Source of the DNA: Nitrospirota bacterium
GTDB lineage: Bacteria > Nitrospirota > 9FT-COMBO-42-15 > HDB-SIOI813
NCBI GenBank assembly: GCA_016234155.1
Contig: JACRGZ010000143.1
Span: 1 to 16,336, forward strand
DNA length: 16,336 bases
Direction: 5' to 3'
Numbering within the stretch: the first letter of the stretch is position 1; each line of letters starts with the position of its first letter. Below, piece by piece: positions 1 to 9,000 of this stretch. The notes beneath the pieces were generated by a model. That model saw nothing but the letters and a program-made list of their open reading frames with translations. It made no database searches and was not told where the DNA came from. Position numbers and translations under genes: made by a program.

Positions 1-2
1 AT

Positions 3-3000
3 ATATCCCTGGGGGCAGCGCTCCCGAGGGTTGTTTCTATTGATCCTGAAGATGGCAGGGAGAATGTCCCATTATCAGGCGCAATCAAGATCAGGTTCTC
101 TGAGCCGATCGAGGCAGGTACAGTCAACAGCAGCAATATTGCCCTGACAGGTCCAACAGGAAATGTGGCAGGGGCATTAAGCCTTGGCCTCAATAATACA
201 ACCGTTACCTTCAGGCCAACAGAACTGCTGACAGCCAACAGCCTCTACACCGTTACGATCTCTCAGGGGATCCAGGACCTTTCAGGATATGGCATGGCAT
301 CCCCCTTTACATCTAAGTTTACCAGTCTTGATACAGAGCCGCCCCTTCCGCCACCGGCAGGAAATGTCACGGCAACTATTCCTGGCACTGACGGCAAGAC
401 CACCATTACAGCTACCCAGGGGACGGCAGATGTCCATGACACCGTCTGGATTGTCAATACAACGAAGGGGACATCTGTCCCTGTCCTCGTAGACCCTGAC
501 GGGAGTTTCACCGCCTCCATCGTTGCGGGGATAACAGATAAGATCCAGATAAAACTGACGGACCCGGCGGGTAATGAAACGCTGGTGCCTATCGGGCTAT
601 TCCGGAATCCTGACGGGAGCGTTGCCGTCGGACCGGATGGGGGCCAAATCTTCGGAGCCGATGGCCTGATCATCTATGTGCCGACCGGGGCCTTTCCGGA
701 AGGTTCGATTGTAAAGGTGACCTCCCTGACAGAGGCGGGGATCGGGTTAACTCCGTTTACCATGTATCCCTTTGTGGCGGGCTTTGATCTCGAGTCAACA
801 GCCGTTCCGCAGAAATACCTCAATATGTCCGTTCCTCTTCCATCAGGGGCGGACTCTGATTCGACAGGCATCGTTGCCCAGGTGATCCATTTCATGGGGA
901 GTCCGGCCCTATCGATGGTCGATACGGCAAAGGTCATCGATGGAAGGCTTACGACCTCTTCTCCCCCCTGTCCCGGGATACTCGACAAATATGCACGATA
1001 TGCGGTCTTCTTAAACAGTGACCAGCAGATGAGGCTCGGAATTTCCATCCTGAGTATGGCGGCCCCGAGGACCAGAACTTATGTTGTTCAACCTTTTATA
1101 CCGGATACGTTTATCTCGGTTCCGCATCTTGACATGATCGCCCAGTTGCTGGCATCCCCGTTATTTCCTGAACTTGGTCACGCGCGGGTTGAGCAGACCA
1201 CGTATTACCCTGCATCCCCCTTTATCGCCGCTATCCATGGAGGGGCAGACCCGGATACTGTGCTCTTTTATGCCAGCCTTGGGCCGGCGGGATGTGCAAC
1301 ACTTTCCTCACCGGAAAAAGAGACCTGCGAGTATTTCAACAGTGAGGGGGGAATCTGTTTTGCCATGCCTCCGGACAAGCCTGTTCAGGTTGTGGTCCGT
1401 GATGTAAAGACCGGGCAGATTACTCAGGTGATCAATACAACAACCCCTCCTGCCGGACAGTCAAGAAATATTACAGCACAGTTTATCGTACCAGGTGATA
1501 TTGAATCTCCCAAGGTTGCCTGGACCTCATGGAGCAAGAACGCCCAGAATATCCTTGACACAAATAAAGAGATTATCATCGTCTTCTCGGAGCCTGTAAG
1601 ATTGGCGGATGACGACCCAAGCAGCGGGACGGGGCCTGTATACCTTCTTGAAGATGCAGCGGCCTCTCCCATGGAGATCAAGGGGAGAGCGACCCTTTAC
1701 AACAACAACCGTATGCTGCTATTCAGTCCTGAACGGGCCATTCCCTTGGGAAAGACATTTTTCGTGATGATGGGGATGGATGGCGTTTCTGACAACGAGG
1801 GGGTGCAGGACCTGGCAGGGAATTTTTACAGGAATCCTGCGACAGGACCGCTTAAATTCACCACCTTTCAACCCTCTGTCATCTTGCCTACCCTGGATCA
1901 TAATTTTGATATCGATAAACTGGAGTCAGACCTCGGTGTGGCCCCGGGGAGTGTAAACACCGCAGCGTTGAGGGACCTTGATTTTTCAACCACAACCCCC
2001 TGGGAGAGTACCGATGGAAAGTGGCATACCGAGCTGACAGCCATCGGGGAGCGGATGAGGCAATACGGATGGTATCAGGTCCTGACGATGGATCTATCCG
2101 ATACGTTGAATCCACGAGTCCTCAGGGGTTATCCGGGGGCGACCCAGTCCCCTTACGGTTTTACCTTCTTGAATGACTATTTCCTTGAGACGAGGGCGGA
2201 TCTCTTGGCAGGGACCAACCTGATGACATGGGCCGGACGGGAGATGCACTACCTCGAAGAGGACCCCCAGATACGCCTCTGTATAGACCCGGGCAATGCA
2301 GATGACAGGACACGATTTGCGGCGTGGCAGACGCGGTATAACCTGAGCCCTGTGACCCTCAAGGTTAAGAGGGGAGGCTGCGGGGACCTCGCCCTTATCA
2401 CTGCATTCAATCAGTATTACAGCACCTTCAGGATGTTTGATGTGACGGGCTCCTTCCTGGCATCCCCGCTGGATATCCAGTGGATAGGATACCGTTTGCT
2501 CTCCGATAACGGTCTTATGTTTGGGTTCCCCCGAAAGAACTGGGCCCCTGGGGGATCCGGTTATGCAAAGGGGATAGCGATCCTTCCGGATATAGACATG
2601 CCCCATGACCGGAAGGGGATGGCGCCGAGTGTGGAGCTCCACAAGGGGACAAGCGGGGCATACGTCGCAGTGACGGGTATAGGCCTTGAGCTTGTCGATA
2701 CCGGCCTTAATATTCCCGAAATTCTTGATTCTGAAAGAGGTCCCGGGGACTGGTATGATCCGGCAACCGGCTTGCCCAACTGGCCAAAGTTTGAGAACCT
2801 TGGACTATTCTCAGGCCCTTACTACAATGATGTAGAGGTGGTCGGGGCTGATAAGACCCCACCGGAGATATCCATAACAGCTCCTGAAGAGGCATTGCCC
2901 GGCAGCCAGGTTATCGTGAGGGTCAACGCTGCAGACGAGACGGCTGTCTCCTCGGTGACCTTTTATCTGGATGATGCAGAGAATGATATCTCGGTAATGT

Positions 3001-6000
3001 TGATCAACAGCGCCGAGCCTTTTGTGGTTGCTGATCCGCCGTATCAGCGGGTTATCAATATTCCGTGGACAGTGACATCTCTTCCGGTGATTCATATCCG
3101 TGTGGCAGCGAGGGATATCAGTGGAAACTCCACGGAATCCGAGGTTGCTATCCCGATTCTGAAATATCCTGACACGGTAAAACCCTCTGTATCCATCACG
3201 GTACCCCGGGAGATTATGCCGGGGAGGTTTATCAGCCTTTCTGCAAATGCGGCGGACAATGTTGCCGTCAAACAAGTCAATTTCTATGCGCCTGACAGGA
3301 CACTGATCGTTTCGGATAATGCGAAACCCTTTGAGGCCAGATATTTTATCCCTGCCGGGAGTCCGGCGGGTTCTGTTATGACCTTCTCTGCCGAGGCGGT
3401 GGATACAAGTGGCAACACGGAAATGGCAAGCGCGGACCTGTTGATAGGAACGAATCCGGATCGAACCCATCCATCTGTTAAGCTGTCCGGACCGCCTGTT
3501 GTTGTCTCCGGCCGAAAGCTCTATCTCTCGGCAGATGCCTCTGACAATGTTGGGATCTCATCTGTCATATTCTCTGTAGATGGCGCTGTGATAAATACCG
3601 ATGACGAGGCTCCTTATCAGGCAGAATACCCTGTACCGCCGAATACGACGTCCGGCACTATGCTTCGTATTGAGGCCAGGGCGATTGATTTTACCAGTCT
3701 CGATACAGTCGATTCCGGGACCGTCGGGGTGGTTAACCCGCCTCTGCCGGGCCATGGGTTGATGGTCGGTGAACCGAGGATCGTAGTTGTTGCAGCGGAC
3801 ACGACAGACGGCTCAGGGGTGAAAACTCTCGAAGTGTTCCGTTCGGACCTGTCCGGGGTGAATAACGGGATTGTCCAATTGCCCCTGATAGCCAAAAGGG
3901 TGGCAGTCTCTGAGGGCCTCATCGAGTATGACGGAAACGGTGATGGGATAGACGAGCCCCATGACATTGCTTTTATCACCGGCTCTACGGATCAAAATAC
4001 CGGGATGGCTGTCGTGGAGATACCCCGTGAGATTGCAACAATATCGGGCAGCGGGTTATCTATTTATGGCATATATGCTATGCCGATGAGGACGGTCACC
4101 CGGCATGTGGAGATTGACAATAAGTCAAAGACCGCCTATGTCAGCGCCGAATGGCCTGACAGCAGTGGCGCTATTATTGGTGGTATTCTCGTCATCGATG
4201 TCACTAATCCCTTTGGTCCGTATCAGGACCGTGATGGAGATAAATGGGACGACAGAATTATCGGCAAGATACCGGTCACCTCGGATTTGCTCCTATGGGC
4301 CGGCGTATGGGGATTCAGGCTGGATACAAAGAGGAAGCTTATCTATGCCGCAATTGGTGGAATGACGAGTAGCAACAAATCCGCCGGGCTTGCTGTCATC
4401 AAGATGTGCGACTGCCCTGAACTGACTGCGGATATCAAACTCCTCTCCGGCTCCATCGAGCGTCAGTACAGGTCAGGGGCTACGGATTCCAAAGACTTCG
4501 TTTCCACCGACGGCGAGCAGGATATCATCCTGGTCACCCCTCCCCCGGCGGATGATCCGCTGGCAATGGGGACGGTCTGTGCCAATCTTGATGTGAGGAC
4601 AACTCCCGGGGTTACTATCAATTATTCTTTGACGGAATCCCCTTTCTCCGGAAATCCCGGGGATGCCATGCTTGATATGAGTTCAGGAAGTACCGGTCTC
4701 TTGATCCTGTCCAATCCGAGCATCTGCATGAACCTGACCCCGCGAACAGATCTTCCCGCGGGGAGTTACCTCAATATCGAGCTGACAGACAGTCTCGGTG
4801 TTGTGATCAAGAGGCTTCAGGTTGTCCTTGTCCCCGTGAGGATTGTTGCCGGAGATGTGAAGATAAAAACGGATGTGGACAGCATCAACAGGAATGTCTG
4901 CAGCTCTGACGATTATCTCGAGTTTGCCATCTCGAGGGATGCGGAGGTGACGATCAGGATTGACGGTTCCGTTGTGATGCAGGATATCGGCGGACAGCGG
5001 AAGCCATTTCAAGATATCAATCTTCCGGCTGGTAGAAACCAGATTCTTATCACAAAGGATATGGTCCCTGAACCAGGGGAGCATGATTTTGAGATTACGG
5101 CCATTTTCAGCAGAAATCCGGGGATAAAAGTAACGAAGACGGGCCAGATCCTTCATGAGGTCACGATCAGGGAATTCCTGCCGGTAGGACATACCATCGT
5201 CGGCGGGATTGATCTCTACAATGGACACGTGGTAGCCCAGCGTGAAGATATCAGCATTCCGGGGATTGGACATCCTCTCCAGTTTATAAGGTCCTATGGA
5301 TCCGTAGGGAATGATGCCTCAGGCCCGATGGGGGCAGGGTGGACGCATAACTACCTTTCGAGGCTTGTTACCGATGGATGCGGGGTTGTGAACCTCATCG
5401 GCGGCGAAGGATCCGGGATGAAATTCTCCACCCCTGTTTTTGACAGGGACCCGCTGGGGAGGCCCATTATGAGGTATAAACCCCTGCAGGGTTATCATGG
5501 AGAGCTGATCTATAATGTCGTGGACGATTCGTATGAATTTTATACCAAGGCGAGGACGCATTACCATTATCAGGGATTCACGCCCCCCTTCGGAAGTCTC
5601 TCGGGTAAAGACTACAGGCTCGGGTTTATCGAGGACACCTATCAGAACAGATTGAACTTTACCTACTCTCCCCTGAGTCCCTACTACCTCGAACAGGTGA
5701 CAGACTTCGCAGGACGGGGATTAAAGTTCTATTATGCCAGTTCCACAACGACCCCAACCGGCACGATCCACTTCGGGAGCATCCCCGAAAATCGGCTGAT
5801 TAAAGTCGAGGTTGTAGATCCTTCAGGACCTCTCGGACTCGTCATTGATTATGACTATGACCGGTATGGCAATCTGATCTCCGTCACCCGTGAGGATATG
5901 GTGGAACAGTATGACTATACGACCGGAGATGCACGGGACAGGCACAATCTGAAGACGATCACCGATCCGGTGTCGAATGTGACGGAATACGTTTATTATG

Positions 6001-9000
6001 CTAATCAGGACATCTTCCCTGGTGAGGACTCGACGAAACTCTACCTCCCGCTGAAGTACGAACTTGTAAAACAACTGATCAAGGGGGCAGGCACTCCTGA
6101 TGCCTCTATCGCCGGTTTTACCTACGATTACTCAAACCACCAGACAGAGGTTGTCACAACAATCGAAGATCCGAAAACCGGTCGGACCACCCATCACCTG
6201 AGCCCCTTGGGGAATGTCAAAAAGGTCGTCGATGCGATGGACTATACCACGGAGACCTGCTGGGCCTATGAGATCTGCTGGAGCGGGGACTCTGTAATCC
6301 AGGATGTCTATGTCAAGTCGGAGAAGGAACCGAACGGGAGGGAGACACGGTTCTTCTATGACGGGAATGCCAATCTCATCCGGGAAGAGATCCATTTCTC
6401 AGGCATGACTGCAGGCTATGAACCGGTTCTGGACAGGAATGGACGTCCGGTCAGCACGGTCGTCACCCGGTCGACCTACGATCCTGTTTTTGGCAAACTG
6501 ACCCAGAAGATTGATCCCGAAGGGACGGTGACGGATTATGAGATAGATCCGGCCAATGGCGCGATCAAGTCTGTCACAACATATCCTGCTCCAGGTCAGA
6601 CTTCAAAGACCCTCTATGCCTATTACCCCAATGGTCTTTTAAAGAGCATGACAGATCCAAAGAACAACACCGCAAACTATGATTACGATGCCTACGGAAA
6701 TCTGAAGAAGGTCAGGGACGCGGCAGGAAACGAGGCGACAGTCAGCTATGATATCCTCGGCCGCCTGAGGGGAACGAGTGACACCATGGGGAGATCCTCA
6801 ACTATAGATTACGATGGCTTCTGGAAGGACATCTCATCAGCGACCCGTCATTCTGGGGCCTCTTCATCAGATGATACGGTCGTCTCTATCGACTACTATC
6901 CGGACCGCACGAAGAAGTCCCAGACAGATAGTCTCGGACACCAGACCGAGTTCTACTATGACGCGTTAGTACGTCTCAGCAGACAGGTGGAACACCTTGC
7001 CGATGCAGATGGAAATGCCGTGACCTATGAGACGACCTATACCTACGATCTCGCCAATAACACTATTACGGTGAAAGACCCACGGAATGTGGAGACCACC
7101 TCACAATATGACCTGCTCGATCGCCTCTCGGATGTCTATCTCAGTGGACCTTTTGGTTCGACAGTCCATCTCAACCATTACGACTATGACCGAGTGGGGA
7201 ATAAGTTCTCAGAGACATCGATCACCGGCGGGGTCACAGCCTATACCTCCGACGGCCTTTACAGAGTCATCAGAACGACCCTTCCTGTATCTTCAGGCTC
7301 CGGCACTCCCTATACAATGGAGGTGGGATACGACCTTACCGGGAACAGGCTCTGGGAGACCGATGCGAACGGGAAGAAGTATCAATATGAGTACGACGGT
7401 GTCTACAGACTGATAAAGAAGACAGACCCGCTCGGAAAAGAGATACGCTATGTCTATGATGCGAATGGGAATATCGAGACCGAGACACATCCTACGACCG
7501 GCCTTGTGATCAGCTCTACCTTCGATCTGGTTAACAGGATAATGACTCAGACCAAGACATTCACCGATCCCTTGACAGCCAGTACCGCCGCCTATACAAC
7601 GACATTTGCCTATGACGATAGCCGGCACATACGGGTCACGACAGACCCGGAGGGGAAAAAGAAGGAGGAGGTCTATGACGGCCTGGATCACCTGATCTCT
7701 GTAACCCGTGATCCGGGTGGATTGAACATCTCTTCGCTTTTTGAGTACAACGGGAATGGAAACCTGAAGAAGGCTACGGATCCTGAAGGGAGAGCTGTTT
7801 CACATACATTTGATGGTTTAGGGCGCAAGATCAGAAGCATCTATAACCCGCAGGGCTTTGAAGAGAAGTTTTATTTCGACGGGGCGGGGAACCTGATTAA
7901 AGATATAGACAGGCGTGGAATTGTGCTGGAATACGGGTATGACAACCTGAACAGGCGTCTGAATCTCAAACTTCATGAAACCCTGACCGGGGGAGGCAGT
8001 ATCGTCACACTGAAAGAGTTTGTCTATGAGGATATTACCCCGGATGGCCCCAAGATGACTGAAGTTGATCCCTATGGTAACAGAATTATCCAAACCTATG
8101 ATCTCATGGGAAGGGAGATCAGGATTACTGAGCCAGTCCCCTTCGGACGGAACATAACCTACGAATATGACGGAATCAACACGACTGCATCCATCGACCA
8201 GAAGAATAACAGGACAGAGTTCCGGTATGACGACCTGAACAGGCTGACCCAGGTGGTGGATCCATACGGCAACATTACAGAGACGACCTATCTCGACAAC
8301 CTTAATCAGCGTATCCTTACAGACAAGAAGGGTGTCCCGGAGAAATACCAGTATGATCCGCTTATGCGGCTCCGCCAATCTTTCCGCTCCCTTTCTTCGA
8401 ATAACAGCTTTGATATCATTGCGGAGACGAATCTGTTCAGGGGGGACAACGCCCTAGTAGCCACGACAGATGCGGTGGGGAATGTAACCCGCTATGAATA
8501 TGATGCCGCAGGACGGCTCGTTGAGGAGATCCATGGATACGGAACGGCCGATCAGGCCGCTACCCTGTATACCCATGATAAGGTTGACCGCATCAAAACG
8601 GTGAAGGATGCGAGGGGCCATGGCGGGGCATTTGATATGTCTTATGAATACGATGATACAAACAGTAAGGTCATTTCTGTGGATGCAGATGGCAATACAA
8701 CGGTCGTCACCTATGACGGTGAGAGGAATATGATCTCGAAGAAAGAGCCGAATGGCGGGATATGGAGTTACGCTTATGACGAGACAGGGGAACTGCTTAC
8801 GGTTACAGATCCCCTCAATGGTCTGACAACGTATGCTTATGATGTCAACCGGAATATGGTGGAACAGGTGGATGCAGGCGGCGGGCGCACCACCTTTGCC
8901 TATGATTCCCTGTACAGACTGATAGATGTTTATCAGGAGGGAGACGGCGGTTCAACGATGCACACGCGCTATGGCTATGATGAAACGGGTAATCTGAGCC

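Noticed and set aside
165..167. GTG at 165 as the true start of the giant gene
   Set aside because: The same frame stays open to the window edge and encodes the first strands of an Ig domain upstream of it.
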